Shown: positions 36,500 through 46,457, counted from the first letter of the stretch. The stretch: DNA of 64,000 nt from Arenibacter sp. P308M17 (GCF_003426735.1 NZ_QVON01000005.1:369873-433872), one strand, 5' to 3'. The notes: generated by a model from the sequence alone, not told the origin. Numbers and translations are program-made.

Positions 36500-37609
36500 T
36501 TAGTTTAGTATTTTTTTTAAAACGTTTAGTTGATAGTTCGGATTATATTTTTCATCAATAATTTTATAAGCATTTTTTCTAACCCTATCCCTTTCACTAT
36601 TATTTAAATTAATCCAAGACCTTATAGTATCCTTCAAACTTAGAATATTATCCAATTCAAAAAAGGCCCCATTTTCATGTTCAATAATTGCTTCGTATTC
36701 TGGCATTTGGGATTTAAAATCATTATTGGTAATTACAGGGCAACCATAGGTAAGGGCATGTAGGGAAGTTAACCCTATTGGTCCAGGTGATACACAGACC
36801 TCAGCATTGAATAGGAATTCGCCAATGATATTTTCGTCATAACATGGTCCATATAACCATACTTTATTTTCTATATTTAAATTAGAAATTAACTTAGGAA
36901 TTTCATTGTTTTCTACATCAGACCCAATGATGGTTAGATTACATGATGTTCCATCCATGTTCAAGTCTGTTAAGGCTTGAAGCAAGAGATCTAATTTTTT
37001 TCTTTTCTGAATTCTTCCAACATATACTATAACAGGGGCACTATTTTTAAAATAATTAACATATATATTGGAAGCTTTTAATTTATTTCGAATTTGTACT
37101 TGATTGTTATAGTCCAATGAATTGTAAATAGGGATTAATTTTTTTTCATTAAATCCTTCAGTAATCATAATGTTTTTGGAGAATTCTCCATAAAGAAGAA
37201 TCTTAAAACAAAGACGGTAAAAATTTTTTTCAATAAATTTCCCTGCAGGGGATGAATTACCGGTCATCCCATGGGTCCAGGCATACACCCTTTTTCCCAT
37301 TGGAATGGCAAGTAAGACCAGTAACCAATTAGACAGAGATCCTGGTGTACCGGTTATGATATAATGTTTATAAGGTTTAAAAATAAGCTGCCAAACCCCT
37401 TTTTGCCATTCAAATCCTGTCTTTGGGATTTTTAAGTTTTTACTAATTTTCTGGAACCCCTGTAGATCCCCATAGTCCATTAATTCTATGGCGGTATCAA
37501 CCCTATCCCCAAAATAGAAATGACAATTAAGTTCCTTATCCATTAACTTGAAAATTGGGGCTCTATAATGAGGGGCAAGATTGAAAATGCAGCATATATT
37601 ATTTTTCAT
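36500..37609 (-). CDS. Glycosyltransferase family 4
   Basis: The 369-residue GT-B protein has an N-terminus with NLAPHYRAPIFKLMD, typical of GT4 enzymes in polysaccharide clusters. VIVYVGRIQKRKKLDLLLQAL lies near residue 195, and SPGPIGLTSLHALTYGCP is in the C-terminal half. It follows the Wzx gene by 18 bases. The acceptor Glu motif is replaced by 'GPIGL', as in a subgroup of GT4 proteins. The donor is unknown. Confidence 0.83.
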   Translation of the reverse strand: MKNNICCIFNLAPHYRAPIFKLMDKELNCHFYFGDRVDTAIELMDYGDLQGFQKISKNLKIPKTGFEWQKGVWQLIFKPYKHYIITGTPGSLSNWLLVLLAIPMGKRVYAWTHGMTGNSSPAGKFIEKNFYRLCFKILLYGEFSKNIMITEGFNEKKLIPIYNSLDYNNQVQIRNKLKASNIYVNYFKNSAPVIVYVGRIQKRKKLDLLLQALTDLNMDGTSCNLTIIGSDVENNEIPKLISNLNIENKVWLYGPCYDENIIGEFLFNAEVCVSPGPIGLTSLHALTYGCPVITNNDFKSQMPEYEAIIEHENGAFFELDNILSLKDTIRSWINLNNSERDRVRKNAYKIIDEKYNPNYQLNVLKKILN

Positions 37610-37627
37610 TAATTAATTGTTTAGTAA

Positions 37628-39067
37628 TTATGATTTTCCTATAAATTTTTTGGATGCCATAATTAAAATATTGAGCTCTTTAACCTTGAAGAAATATATA
37701 CAGATAAAATAGGTAATAATCGCAAATATAGGTGATAAGCATAATTTTAAAACGTCACTGGTTATAAAATAGTTTAATACAAATACCATTAATGCCATTA
37801 TCAATCCAGATAATATTATGGGTAATATATCTTTCAATTGAGAAAATGCACCGTAAGACATTATTTTTCCAGGATAATATGTATTTATAAAAAAATGACA
37901 GGCGGTTGAAATTAATTCAGCAAGAGCTATGTAAAATATTCCAAATTTAAGGGCAATGACAAAGAATATTACCCTTATCGCGATCTTACTGTATTGTTGT
38001 TTTAGGGCCAAATCTGTTCTTCCAATAACATATAATAGATTAACATTAATACCTGAAAGAATAGTGATGAGTCTAGCTATACAGAAAATTTGCATAATAG
38101 GCACAGCTGGCATCCATTTTTCGGTTATTAAAACCTTAATTAGTGGCTCTGCAATAATGGTAAGATATAGGAATATTGGAATAATTATTAAAGCGGTTGC
38201 TTTCAAAATACTTCTTGTATAAGAAACTAATTTATCCCTTTCTTCCTGTATGGTAGAAAGGCCAGGAAGTAATACGCTGTCTAATATGGAGCTTAAAATA
38301 CCGAAAACCACATCTGAAAATTGGGTTCCCCGGGTGTAAAAACCCAAATCCTTAGTACTTATGAACTTGGCAATAAAAAGCGCATAGAAATTATTAACCG
38401 CGGTACCTAAAAGAGAAGATGCCAAAAGTTTGGAGCCATAAGAAAATAATTCTTTAAATGAATTCTTCGAGAAAATAAGAATAGGTCTCCATTTGATCAT
38501 TACCCAGGTTAGAATGGCCGTTAATACAGAACGAGTCATGATTTGGATAACCAATGCCCATACACCATAACCATCGTAGGCATAATAAACCGCTACAATT
38601 CCAGAAAATATTGATGCTATTAAGGTGATTAACGAGATAGTTTTAAAATCCAGTTCAATAGTTAGCAATGTCATGGGAATAGTGAACAGTGCATTTATGA
38701 TTAAAGAAAGTGACAGTACCCGTAATAGGATTGAGAGTTGCTCTAAATCATAAAATTGTTGTATATAAGGGGCTAGTATCCATAGGACAACATAACATAG
38801 TAAACTTATAAATATATTAAACCAGAAGACAGTTGATATGTCTATTTTAGTTCTTTTTTGCTTTTGAATTAAAGCTGTAGAGAATCCGCTATCTATAAAG
38901 ACATCTGACACTGCTATAAAAACTAGTAGAATTCCAATAATCCCATATTCTTTAGGAGTTAGTATACGAGCCAGTATTATACCTATTATAAATTGGACAG
39001 CCTGCACGGAAAACCGTTCGGCAGCACTCCAGACCATTCCTTTAAACATTTTGGCACCTAGACTCAT
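37628..39067 (-). CDS. Wzx-type flippase, polysaccharide biosynthesis (MOP superfamily)
   Basis: The 479-residue protein has about fourteen hydrophobic segments. It begins MSLGAKMFKGMVWSAAERF, with ILARILTPKEYGIIGILLVF near residue 32, a signature of the WzxC/RfbX-type lipopolysaccharide flippases. It would move undecaprenyl-linked repeat units across the inner membrane. It is the first gene of the minus-strand run, so the operon promoter should lie in 39068-39628. Confidence 0.9.
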   Translation of the reverse strand: MSLGAKMFKGMVWSAAERFSVQAVQFIIGIILARILTPKEYGIIGILLVFIAVSDVFIDSGFSTALIQKQKRTKIDISTVFWFNIFISLLCYVVLWILAPYIQQFYDLEQLSILLRVLSLSLIINALFTIPMTLLTIELDFKTISLITLIASIFSGIVAVYYAYDGYGVWALVIQIMTRSVLTAILTWVMIKWRPILIFSKNSFKELFSYGSKLLASSLLGTAVNNFYALFIAKFISTKDLGFYTRGTQFSDVVFGILSSILDSVLLPGLSTIQEERDKLVSYTRSILKATALIIIPIFLYLTIIAEPLIKVLITEKWMPAVPIMQIFCIARLITILSGINVNLLYVIGRTDLALKQQYSKIAIRVIFFVIALKFGIFYIALAELISTACHFFINTYYPGKIMSYGAFSQLKDILPIILSGLIMALMVFVLNYFITSDVLKLCLSPIFAIITYFICIYFFKVKELNILIMASKKFIGKS

Positions 39068-39628
39068 ATAATAAAACTCATAATTATAAGAACGTTCAAT
39101 GGTGTTCTTAAAAAATTTAATTCAATAATGGTCAAATATCTATAATAGTGGGCCAATTTACTAATTGCTAACCTAAAGAGTAGATTTTGACGATAAAAGT
39201 TATATTATATCTAAAATGTTGTTTGGAATTCCTTTATAATATGAAAATTCTTCTATTATACATATAAAACATCATCTCTAGGTAACAGTTCCTAAAATAG
39301 ATTCTATGTGAACAGTTTACTAGTTTAAAAATATGTCCGCTACCTTTTGACCGAGGTATGGGAAAAGCCGACCAAACTAGGTTTTTTCCCTATATTGCAA
39401 GGGACTGGAAAAAACAAAAACTGAACCCAACATGTTGTATAACCAATGGCAGCTAGGTCCAACGCGCAAAGCCATCACACCACTGATCGTACAATAAGAA
39501 CGTTATGTTTTATTATAGCTGATATCCTTTATTACCCATGAGATATAATGTATTACTGGATATAGGTAAAAGTGTAATGTTTTTATGATTTTTGTCGTGT
39601 AAATCTTTTGTAAGAATAAACATATCAT
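39068..39628. other. Long AT-rich spacer upstream of the polysaccharide operon
   Basis: There is no credible coding frame. This must contain the promoter region of the minus-strand Wzx-led operon, but no clear TAnnTTTG/TTG pair was found on that strand. Short GC-richer patches (39355-39500) look like decayed sequence rather than a gene. Confidence 0.5.
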
Positions 39629-39668
39629 AAAAAAAGGCCACTTACTTTATTAATAAGGGCCTTTTTAA
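39629..39668 (-). terminator. Rho-independent terminator of the beta-helix lipoprotein gene
   Basis: Read on the minus strand, a stem aaaaaggcc / ggcctttttt with an 18-base loop is followed by a run of T. It starts 20 bases after the stop codon. Confidence 0.85.
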
Positions 39669-39687
39669 TATAAATTAAAAAAATAAT

Positions 39688-41415
39688 TTAGTTCACGGGA
39701 GTAAAACGAACATCAAACCAAGTACAGTTGTTAAAAGCTATATTAGCTTTACTGTATGGAGCATAAAGACCCCCTGCTTCTGTAATTAATTTATTTCCGT
39801 TGGTGAATTTACAATTTTTAAACTCAATGTCTTCAGTAGGATAATATGTGACTGCCACAGAATCAAAATCAGAAAAGTCACAATTAAGAAAAGTGTTTCT
39901 TTTGGCCGCCGCCGTATAGTTAGTTCCTCCTCCAACATTCAATATCCTGTTTGTATTTTTAATCGTTATTCCTTCAAAAGTATTGTCATAACCACAACTC
40001 ACCTCATCTCTATCACCACCTGGTCCAACATAGCCGTCATCATCGTCTGCCCAACTTATAGCGGACCAGGTATCTTGAATCAACATATCCTTTATCAAAT
40101 TATTATTAGCGCCATTAAAAATCACTAAATTAGCATGCCAATCTTTAGGATCAGTACTTGCGCCAAATATTGTGCAACTTTCAATTGTATTATACCTAAC
40201 TCCTGCAAAATTAAATTCGAAAGATGTATATTTTGCAGTACAATTTTTAAAGGTATTGTACTCGGCTTGATCCTTCATATCAAACCCATGACCACCATGC
40301 CTTAAGCCTAAAGTACGCTCCGCATAAGAGTTTTCAATGATTGAATTGTTTGTACCACCTGTTAACAAAAAATAATAGTCAGTTGGGTTACTAGGGTTGT
40401 CTGCCCTTACTTCACAATAATTTACTCTAGAGTAGTTAGAACCATAAAGTTTAATGGCTTCAGCGGTTGCATTAAGTACAAAAACATTTTCAATTAATGA
40501 ATTATCCCCGGTAATCATAAGACCTCTACCATCATAGGCGTTGTAATCTGTTTGAGTTCCTAACTGAGTGGCTATTATGTTCCTTAGAGTTACATGTTTA
40601 CCGTTTGACATGATTGCCGTACCATACTTGGATATTTGTATGTTTTCAAGTTGGAAATAATTATTTTGAACGGTTATTGCAGTTTTTCCTAACTGCCCAC
40701 TAAAAAGGGGCATTTTGTTAGCGTCCAATTTGTCGCCGTAATTAAAGGTGGAACCATTGTTGCTTACCAAATCCCCGGGATTTTTAGTGTAACCAATAAA
40801 TTTAATGGGGTTGCTTGCGGTTCCAGAATTGGAGGAGGTTAAATTTAGAGCCCCATAATTCCCTGCTTTAATATAAACTACATCCCCTGCTTTTGCGGCA
40901 GAGAAGGCATGCTGAATACTCCATGCCGAGGCTTCCGTACCTCCATTATTGGAACTCTTGCCCGTAGTGGTTACGTAATAAACATTATCTCCGGTTATGG
41001 GTGAAGTTTTATCCGTAGGGGTAACCGTAACCGTTATGCTTCCTGTTTCTGTGGTAACCGTATCGTCCTCATTGGTAACAGTAGTAGTATAATCAAACTC
41101 GTCGGTACCCGTTTTATCGGTATCTGGGGTGTATACCACGGTATTGTCCTCTTGAACCTCTGCTGTACCCATTTTAGGAGGGGTAACTTCGGTAACGGTT
41201 ACTTTTTCCGGTTCTTCAAAAGTATCGTTGCTTAGGGGATCAATTACAATTGGGTTATTGGCCAAGGTCACTACTACATCGTTGACCATAAAGGCTTGGG
41301 GCTGTTCTATTACATACTCCGCCAAAAGATCGGAATCTTTGTTGCAGGAAATAATCGAAAAAAAGACAAAGCAAAGTAGGGTCACTTTGTAAAGATTTGA
41401 GGGGCGAAATGTCAT
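39688..41415 (-). CDS. Secreted lipoprotein with Ig-like domain and right-handed beta-helix
   Basis: The 575-residue protein has a lipoprotein signal (CFVFFSIISC, lipid Cys near residue 24). A Big_9/cadherin-like domain (about 40-130) has 'DPLSNDTF' and 'VVYTPDTDKTGTDEFDYT'. A right-handed parallel beta-helix domain (about 145-575) begins VYYVTTTGKSSNNGG and 'AGDVVYIKAGNYG', with many Asn-rich rungs. Such helices occur in polysaccharide lyases and C5-epimerases as well as in binding proteins. No specific catalytic site could be assigned. It lies between the polysaccharide operon and acyltransferase 3, so action on the exported glycan is plausible. Confidence 0.82.
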   Translation of the reverse strand: MTFRPSNLYKVTLLCFVFFSIISCNKDSDLLAEYVIEQPQAFMVNDVVVTLANNPIVIDPLSNDTFEEPEKVTVTEVTPPKMGTAEVQEDNTVVYTPDTDKTGTDEFDYTTTVTNEDDTVTTETGSITVTVTPTDKTSPITGDNVYYVTTTGKSSNNGGTEASAWSIQHAFSAAKAGDVVYIKAGNYGALNLTSSNSGTASNPIKFIGYTKNPGDLVSNNGSTFNYGDKLDANKMPLFSGQLGKTAITVQNNYFQLENIQISKYGTAIMSNGKHVTLRNIIATQLGTQTDYNAYDGRGLMITGDNSLIENVFVLNATAEAIKLYGSNYSRVNYCEVRADNPSNPTDYYFLLTGGTNNSIIENSYAERTLGLRHGGHGFDMKDQAEYNTFKNCTAKYTSFEFNFAGVRYNTIESCTIFGASTDPKDWHANLVIFNGANNNLIKDMLIQDTWSAISWADDDDGYVGPGGDRDEVSCGYDNTFEGITIKNTNRILNVGGGTNYTAAAKRNTFLNCDFSDFDSVAVTYYPTEDIEFKNCKFTNGNKLITEAGGLYAPYSKANIAFNNCTWFDVRFTPVN

Positions 41416-42149
41416 AAGTTAAAGACTTTTGTTTAAATGATAATCATTTGGGTTTTACAAATATTATTTATTTTTTTCATATCATCGGTAAAGGACTAGC
41501 TATTTTCGATGAACTGCACAATTTGAATGCAATGGTGGTTTTACGATGGTTTTTACGGGTTTGGATGTTTGGCTTAAGGTTATTCGATGAAATACCCATT
41601 TCTTTATGATTTGCCCCTGTTTATATTAATAAAATGCCCATTTTTTTAACATTTGGATATGACTTTTTAATTATTAACCATAAGATTTTTTTTTGCTGGT
41701 ATTGTTGCATACTTCACAAAAATCTTAATAACTAGGTTTCTCGGAAAATCCGTTTAGCCCCTTCCGATAGATTAGGACTTAAGGGAGCATTATTTTTCTC
41801 TATTTTTCACTTTAGGGCCATTGACAGTAGGCAGTACCAGAGGGCAGTAGGCAGGAAGAAAGTTTAAAGTTATAAAGTAGAAGGTTTAGACATCAAATAT
41901 CTCAATTCTAGTATATAGTTTAGTTTTGTGAGTGTTCCAAAGGGGGAGTGAAAAGAGATACTCCAGTAAAAATTCTTGGGAGGCAACAATATTTTAAAGC
42001 CTAGCAAGAGTAGGGATCCGTTATTAACAATGGCCAAATAAAAAAGACAGGACGTGGGGAGATTAAATTAGGGTTAGCAATACAGTAGTTTTATTGAAAA
42101 CTTGTGGTAAGCGCATCTAATATGTATATTCGCTTCCTTAATTAATTGA
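41416..42149. other. Gene-free spacer with repeat fragments
   Basis: There is no convincing gene. The left part is AT-rich leader for the minus-strand lipoprotein. 41719-41820 is a decayed copy of the dispersed hairpin repeat, and 41826-41930 starts the composite 'cagtaggcag'/heptamer sequence also found at 43250 and 45181. Confidence 0.6.
41719..41820. repeat. Dispersed hairpin repeat, degenerate copy c
   Basis: It shares 'aggtttctcggaaaatccgttt', the 'cccgatag...aggacttaaggg' block and a 'tttctctattttt' segment with copies d to h, but lacks the central hairpin. Confidence 0.65.
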
Positions 42150-42167
42150 TTGGTGTTACGCAACACA

Positions 42168-43244
42168 ATGCCTGTAGTGCCCGAATTCATTAAAATGTAC
42201 CTGAACTCGATTAACACGTATAGGGGAATTGCCATATTATTAATAGTTTTAGCACATTGTTATTCTATTTCCGGGGTACAAATAGATACCGCAATAGAAA
42301 GAGTATTTGCAAACCTTATAGCAGGTAGTACCATTCATTTTATTTTTATTTCTGGATTTCTATTTCATCATATTTTCTATAGGAAGCTTAAAACGGATAG
42401 TTTTTTCAAGTCGAAAGTAAAACGATTGTTAATACCCTATACCGTTCTCTCCGTTGTACCCATTTTAATTAAAATCAAATCGGAACCCAAATACTGGAAT
42501 GCTTATTTGCCCTTGGTGGAAGAAGGAGGCGTTGTGTACGATTATATTCTTCCTGCCCTGCTGTACTATATCACTGGGGCCCATTTGGTAGCCTACTGGT
42601 ATATTCCCTTTGCAATTTGCCTTTTTCTAATGTACCCCTTACATATCAAGTTTATAGAAGCCAAGCTAAAAAATCAATTGATTGTTGTTGGCGTCTGTTT
42701 TATGGTTGCGATTCTTATCCATAGACCGGTAAATAACCTGGCCATCTTGCAATCTGTTTTTTATTTTACTCCTGCATATTTATTGGGTATCCTATGCTCA
42801 ATGAACAAAGCTCTAATTTATAGCAGATTAAGCGGGAAGGAATTTTTGTTTTTGGCAACGGCATTGGTGTTGGCAATTGTTCAGGCACTTTTAGGGAGGC
42901 ACAGTAATTATCAAAAACTACCTTTTGTTTACGATGGTATTGATTTGATTCTTTTGCAAAAATCGTTTTTATGTATTTTTTTTATGGTCTTTCTATACCA
43001 ATACGAGCATTATAAAAATACGTTTATTATCCTTTTGGCCTCAACGAGTTTTGGAATTTATTTTATACATTCCTATGTATTATATGCCTTAACCTTTTTA
43101 AAATCGGAGTTTGAAGTTAAAGTTGGATATAATTGGCCCGCTTACTTTTTAGTATGGGGCATTATAGTTATTAGTAGTATACTTTTGGCTCTTATAATGA
43201 AAAAGTTATTCCCAAAATACGCGGTATATATTACCGGATACTAG
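42168..43244 (+). CDS. Acyltransferase 3 family membrane O-acyltransferase (OafA-like)
   Basis: The 358-residue integral membrane protein has about ten hydrophobic segments. The N-terminal motif SINTYRGIAILLIVLAHCYS contains the conserved Arg and catalytic His of acyltransferase 3. A later 'FISGFLFHHIFYRKL' and a C-terminal 'SFGIYFIHSYVL' are also typical. It would transfer acetyl groups across the membrane to a surface glycan. The start may be 42168 or 42195; the upstream TTG at 42150 is unlikely. It is the only plus-strand gene between the two minus-strand blocks. Confidence 0.88.
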   Translation: MPVVPEFIKMYLNSINTYRGIAILLIVLAHCYSISGVQIDTAIERVFANLIAGSTIHFIFISGFLFHHIFYRKLKTDSFFKSKVKRLLIPYTVLSVVPILIKIKSEPKYWNAYLPLVEEGGVVYDYILPALLYYITGAHLVAYWYIPFAICLFLMYPLHIKFIEAKLKNQLIVVGVCFMVAILIHRPVNNLAILQSVFYFTPAYLLGILCSMNKALIYSRLSGKEFLFLATALVLAIVQALLGRHSNYQKLPFVYDGIDLILLQKSFLCIFFMVFLYQYEHYKNTFIILLASTSFGIYFIHSYVLYALTFLKSEFEVKVGYNWPAYFLVWGIIVISSILLALIMKKLFPKYAVYITGY

Positions 43245-43249
43245 GGTAG

Positions 43250-43430
43250 AGTAGCAGTAGGCCGCTCCAGGGTTCAAAGTTGAAAGTTCAAAGACAAGTC
43301 TAAAATATCTAAATTCTAGTATCTAGTATCTAGCATCTAGCATCTAGTATCCAGCATCCAGCATCCAGTATCTAGAATCTCAATTCTAGAATCTCAATGC
43401 TAGTATCTCATATCTCAATTCCAATAAATT
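43250..43430. repeat. Composite heptanucleotide repeat region
   Basis: A 'cagtagg' start and 'gttcaaagttgaaagttcaaag' units lead into runs of 7-base units (tctagta, tctagca, tccagca). It fills the 197-base gap between acyltransferase 3 and the tviB-like gene. The same order recurs at 45181-45400. Confidence 0.8.
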
Positions 43431-43441
43431 TAATCACCACA

Positions 43442-44722
43442 TTACAACCGGCCATGAATATCCTTCCCCAAAACCCCTTTAACATCGTAAATAATTCCAT
43501 TGGAATTTAGTATTGATTTGAAGTCAATGCCTAGAAATTGATTATGGGCCACAGTTAGAACAACCCCGTCATATTTTTTTTCGGGCAACTGTCGCGTTGT
43601 GACTAAGTTGTATTCGTGTTCCACTTCCTTTTGGGAGGCCCAGGGGTCAAAAATATCAATATTGGTGCCATAGCTGCTTAAGTTGTTGATTACGTCCACG
43701 GCTTTTGTATTGCGTACATCGGGACAATTTTCCTTAAAGGTGATGCCCAGGACCAAAATATGGGCCCCTTTCACCTTAATGTCGTTTTGTACCATTAGCT
43801 TTACCACCTCGGCCGCAACGTAATTGCCCATACTGTCGTTCATTCTTCGTCCTGCCAAAATTATTTCCGGATGATAACCGTACTCCTGGGCCTTTTGGGC
43901 CAAGTAATAAGGATCTACCCCAATGCAATGGCCCCCTACAAGGCCCGGGCTAAAGGGCAGGAAATTCCATTTGGTAGCCGCCGCCTTTAAAACTTCCTGG
44001 GTGTCTATTCCCAATAGATTAAAAATTTTGGCCAATTCGTTCACAAAGGCAATATTGATGTCCCGTTGCGAATTTTCAATGACTTTGGCAGCTTCGGCCA
44101 CCCGGATACTGGGGGCCAAATAGGTGCCGGCCGTAATAACGGATTTATATAACCGGTCTACCTTAATTCCCACTTCCGGGGTAGAACCGGAGGTCACTTT
44201 TAGTATTTTATCCACAGTGTGCTCCTTGTCGCCCGGGTTAATTCTTTCCGGGGAATAGCCTGCAAAAAAATCCTGGTTGTATGTTAATCCGCTTATACTT
44301 TCAATAATAGGGATACATTCTTCTTCGGTAGCACCAGGGTATACGGTAGATTCGAAGATGACGATATCTCCTTTTTTTATGACCTTTCCTATGGTTTCGC
44401 TGGATTTGTACAATGCCGTTAAATCTGGTTTGTTGGCAGTATCCACAGGGGTGGGTACGGTGACGATATAATAGTTGCACTTTTTTATATCTGCTATCTG
44501 GTCCGTACAAAAAAGTCCTATGTTTTCATCGGGTAATTCCTTGGTTACTTTTGTCAGTGCCTTATAGGCCACTTCCAAGGTATGGTCCATGCCCTTGCGC
44601 AACTCCTGTATCCGCAACGTATTAATGTCAAATCCTACCACGGGATATTTTGTTGCGAATAAATGTGCCAAAGGGAGGCCTACATAGCCCAGGCCTATTA
44701 TAGCAATCTTATTCTGGTTCAT
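43442..44722 (-). CDS. tviB: UDP-N-acetylglucosamine/galactosamine 6-dehydrogenase (TviB/WbpA-like)
   Basis: The 426-residue nucleotide-sugar dehydrogenase has an N-terminal NAD site (KIAIIGLGYVGLPLAHLF), ITVPTPVD, STVYPGATEEEC, and YSPERINPGDKEH near residue 155. The catalytic-Cys motif GGHCIGVDPYY lies near 265, and EIILAGRRMND follows. The sequence pattern closely follows TviB, which oxidises UDP-GlcNAc to UDP-GlcNAcA with NAD. It would supply an N-acetyl-hexosaminuronic acid together with the TviC-like epimerase downstream. Confidence 0.88.
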   Translation of the reverse strand: MNQNKIAIIGLGYVGLPLAHLFATKYPVVGFDINTLRIQELRKGMDHTLEVAYKALTKVTKELPDENIGLFCTDQIADIKKCNYYIVTVPTPVDTANKPDLTALYKSSETIGKVIKKGDIVIFESTVYPGATEEECIPIIESISGLTYNQDFFAGYSPERINPGDKEHTVDKILKVTSGSTPEVGIKVDRLYKSVITAGTYLAPSIRVAEAAKVIENSQRDINIAFVNELAKIFNLLGIDTQEVLKAAATKWNFLPFSPGLVGGHCIGVDPYYLAQKAQEYGYHPEIILAGRRMNDSMGNYVAAEVVKLMVQNDIKVKGAHILVLGITFKENCPDVRNTKAVDVINNLSSYGTNIDIFDPWASQKEVEHEYNLVTTRQLPEKKYDGVVLTVAHNQFLGIDFKSILNSNGIIYDVKGVLGKDIHGRL

Positions 44723-44827
44723 TCAATACGTATTTACTATCCTCCAAAAGTACAATATAAGGAGATGCCATCGCAATAAGTCCGTTGAATTATCTAGTGA
44801 AAGGTTTAGACCATGACAAAATGGTCC

Positions 44828-45010
44828 CAACAAGATTTCTCTGAAAATCCGTTTTGCCCTCCCGATATCAATCGGGACTAAAGGGTGCGAAAAAGAACAC
44901 CCCATAGTATTGGTTGCCGTTTCCTAATTATCGGTAAAACGATTCCCTCCCTTTAGGGCCGGGGCAAGGAATCGTTTTAGACATTTTGTTTTTAGCACAT
45001 TAAAAAAAAT
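44828..45010. repeat. Dispersed hairpin repeat, copy d
   Basis: A full-length unit: 'caacaagatttctctgaaaa', the inverted 'cccgatatcaatcggg' hairpin, a 'taaagggtgcg' block, and the hairpin aaaacgattcc...ggaatcgtttt (44936-44977). It ends in 'tttttagcacattaaaaaaa'. No DUF559 gene is attached. Confidence 0.85.
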
Positions 45011-45169
45011 CTTGACAAGATTTCTCTGAAAATCCGTTTTGCCCCTCTCTAAAGCCTGCCAGTCCGGTAGGCAGGGGAGCCTGATTTTCCTCTATTTCTC
45101 GCCTGCCCGACTACTTCGTTCCCGTCCGTACCGAAACGGGCGGACAGGCGGGCTTTAGGGTCGGGGCAG
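45011..45169. repeat. Dispersed hairpin repeat, copy e, with nested palindromic insert
   Basis: It starts again with 'cttgacaagatttctctgaa', diverges after 'gcccctctctaaag', and contains the GC-rich palindromic insert (45101-45153, 'cgttcccgtccgtacc' core) also found in copies b and g. Confidence 0.8.
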
Positions 45170-45180
45170 TTGGTATCTTA

Positions 45181-45402
45181 CAGTAGGCAGAAAGAAAGTT
45201 CAAGGTTCAAGGTTGAAAGTTCAAAGTTACAAAGTTGAAATATTAAAAGTTTCTAACATCTAATATCTAGCATCTCAATTCTAACTTCTAGCATCCAGCA
45301 TCCAGCATCCAGCATCCAGCATCCAGCATCCAGCATCCAGCATCTCAACTCTAGTATCTATAGCTTATTGTTAATTGTTAATTGTTAATTGTTAATTGTT
45401 CA
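45181..45402. repeat. Composite heptanucleotide repeat region with seven gcatcca units
   Basis: In order: cagtaggcag; 7-base aaagttc/aaggttg units; tctagca-type units; seven perfect 'gcatcca' copies (45291-45339); then four to five 'ttaattg' units (45364-45400). All blocks have a 7-base period. It separates copy e from the tviC-like gene. Confidence 0.85.
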
Positions 45403-45418
45403 TTGCCCATGTCATGGT

Positions 45419-46417
45419 CTATTTTAAATGATGCCAATACCAGGATACGGCTTCTTTTAGACCGGCTTCAATATTAAATTTTGGGTCGTACCCCAACAAA
45501 GTTTTTATTTTCTCAATAGATGCTAATGAGTGAGGGACATCTCCGGCTCGTAATGATCCGTAACTGATGGGGATGTCCTTAATTGCCGGATCATAATCTG
45601 AAAGATATTCCTTTAGAAGAGATACCAGTTCATTTAGGGTGGTACGTTTCCCAAAGGCAACATTGTACACTGTATTTATAGCCTTGATGTTATTTGTGGA
45701 CAGTGCTTTAATATTAGCTTGTACCACATTATCTATATAGGTGAAATCACGACTATAGGTTCCATCCCCATTAATATTTGGGGATTCGTGTTTCATTAAT
45801 TGCATTACGAATTTGGGAATAACGGCGGCATAGGCCCCATTGGGATCCTGTTTTCTCCCGAACACATTAAAATACCGAAGCCCTATGGTTTCCATACCAT
45901 AGGTTTTGGAAAATATATCCGCATACAGTTCATTTACGTATTTGGTAATGGCGTATGGCGACAGGGGTTTGCCTATAACGTCCTCAATTTTCGGCAGCCC
46001 CTGGGAGTCCCCATAGGTAGAGGAACTTGCGGCATAGACAAAACGTTTTATGTCGGAGTCCCTGGCGGCAACCAACATATTCAAAAATCCGCTTACATTG
46101 ACTTCATTGCTGGTTATGGGGTCTTGTATGGATCTGGGTACCGATCCCAATGCGGCTTGGTGCAGTACATAATCTACAGAACGGCATGCCTTGGTGCAGT
46201 CTTCCAGGTTTCTGATATCGCCTTCAATAAGTTGAAAATTATCATAGTCCAAGAGATGGGAAATGTTTTCTATTTTCCCTGTGGCAAAATTATCCAAACA
46301 GACCACTTTATTGCCATTTTGCAGGAGAAATTCACACAGATTGGAGCCAATGAATCCTGCACCGCCCGTTACCAGTACAGCCTGATCTTTAGGGAACAAT
46401 AGTTCTTTGTTGGTCAT
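45419..46417 (-). CDS. tviC: UDP-GlcNAc 4-epimerase (TviC/WbpP-like)
   Basis: The 332-residue extended SDR has AVLVTGGAGFIGSNLCEFLL at residues 14-33, VLHQAALGSVPRSIQDP, and SSSTYGDSQGLPK. The catalytic YAITKYVNE (YxxxK) lies near residue 150, and LRYFNVFGRKQDPNGAYAAVI follows. It matches TviC-type epimerases that interconvert UDP-GlcNAc(A) and UDP-GalNAc(A). It probably pairs with the TviB-like dehydrogenase 0.7 kb downstream to give UDP-GalNAcA. The two genes are separated by repeat arrays. Confidence 0.88.
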   Translation of the reverse strand: MTNKELLFPKDQAVLVTGGAGFIGSNLCEFLLQNGNKVVCLDNFATGKIENISHLLDYDNFQLIEGDIRNLEDCTKACRSVDYVLHQAALGSVPRSIQDPITSNEVNVSGFLNMLVAARDSDIKRFVYAASSSTYGDSQGLPKIEDVIGKPLSPYAITKYVNELYADIFSKTYGMETIGLRYFNVFGRKQDPNGAYAAVIPKFVMQLMKHESPNINGDGTYSRDFTYIDNVVQANIKALSTNNIKAINTVYNVAFGKRTTLNELVSLLKEYLSDYDPAIKDIPISYGSLRAGDVPHSLASIEKIKTLLGYDPKFNIEAGLKEAVSWYWHHLK

Positions 46418-46457
46418 ACTTTTATATCTTTTTTAGTTCAAGGCAAAAACCGTCCTA

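Noticed and set aside
39420..39490. Possible integron attC-like or IS-end sequence
   Set aside because: Only short, partial matches to core-site patterns; no integrase or transposase nearby and no clear inverted ends.
45291..45400. CRISPR-like array
   Set aside because: Units are only 7 bases with no spacers and no cas genes; this is a heptanucleotide tandem repeat.
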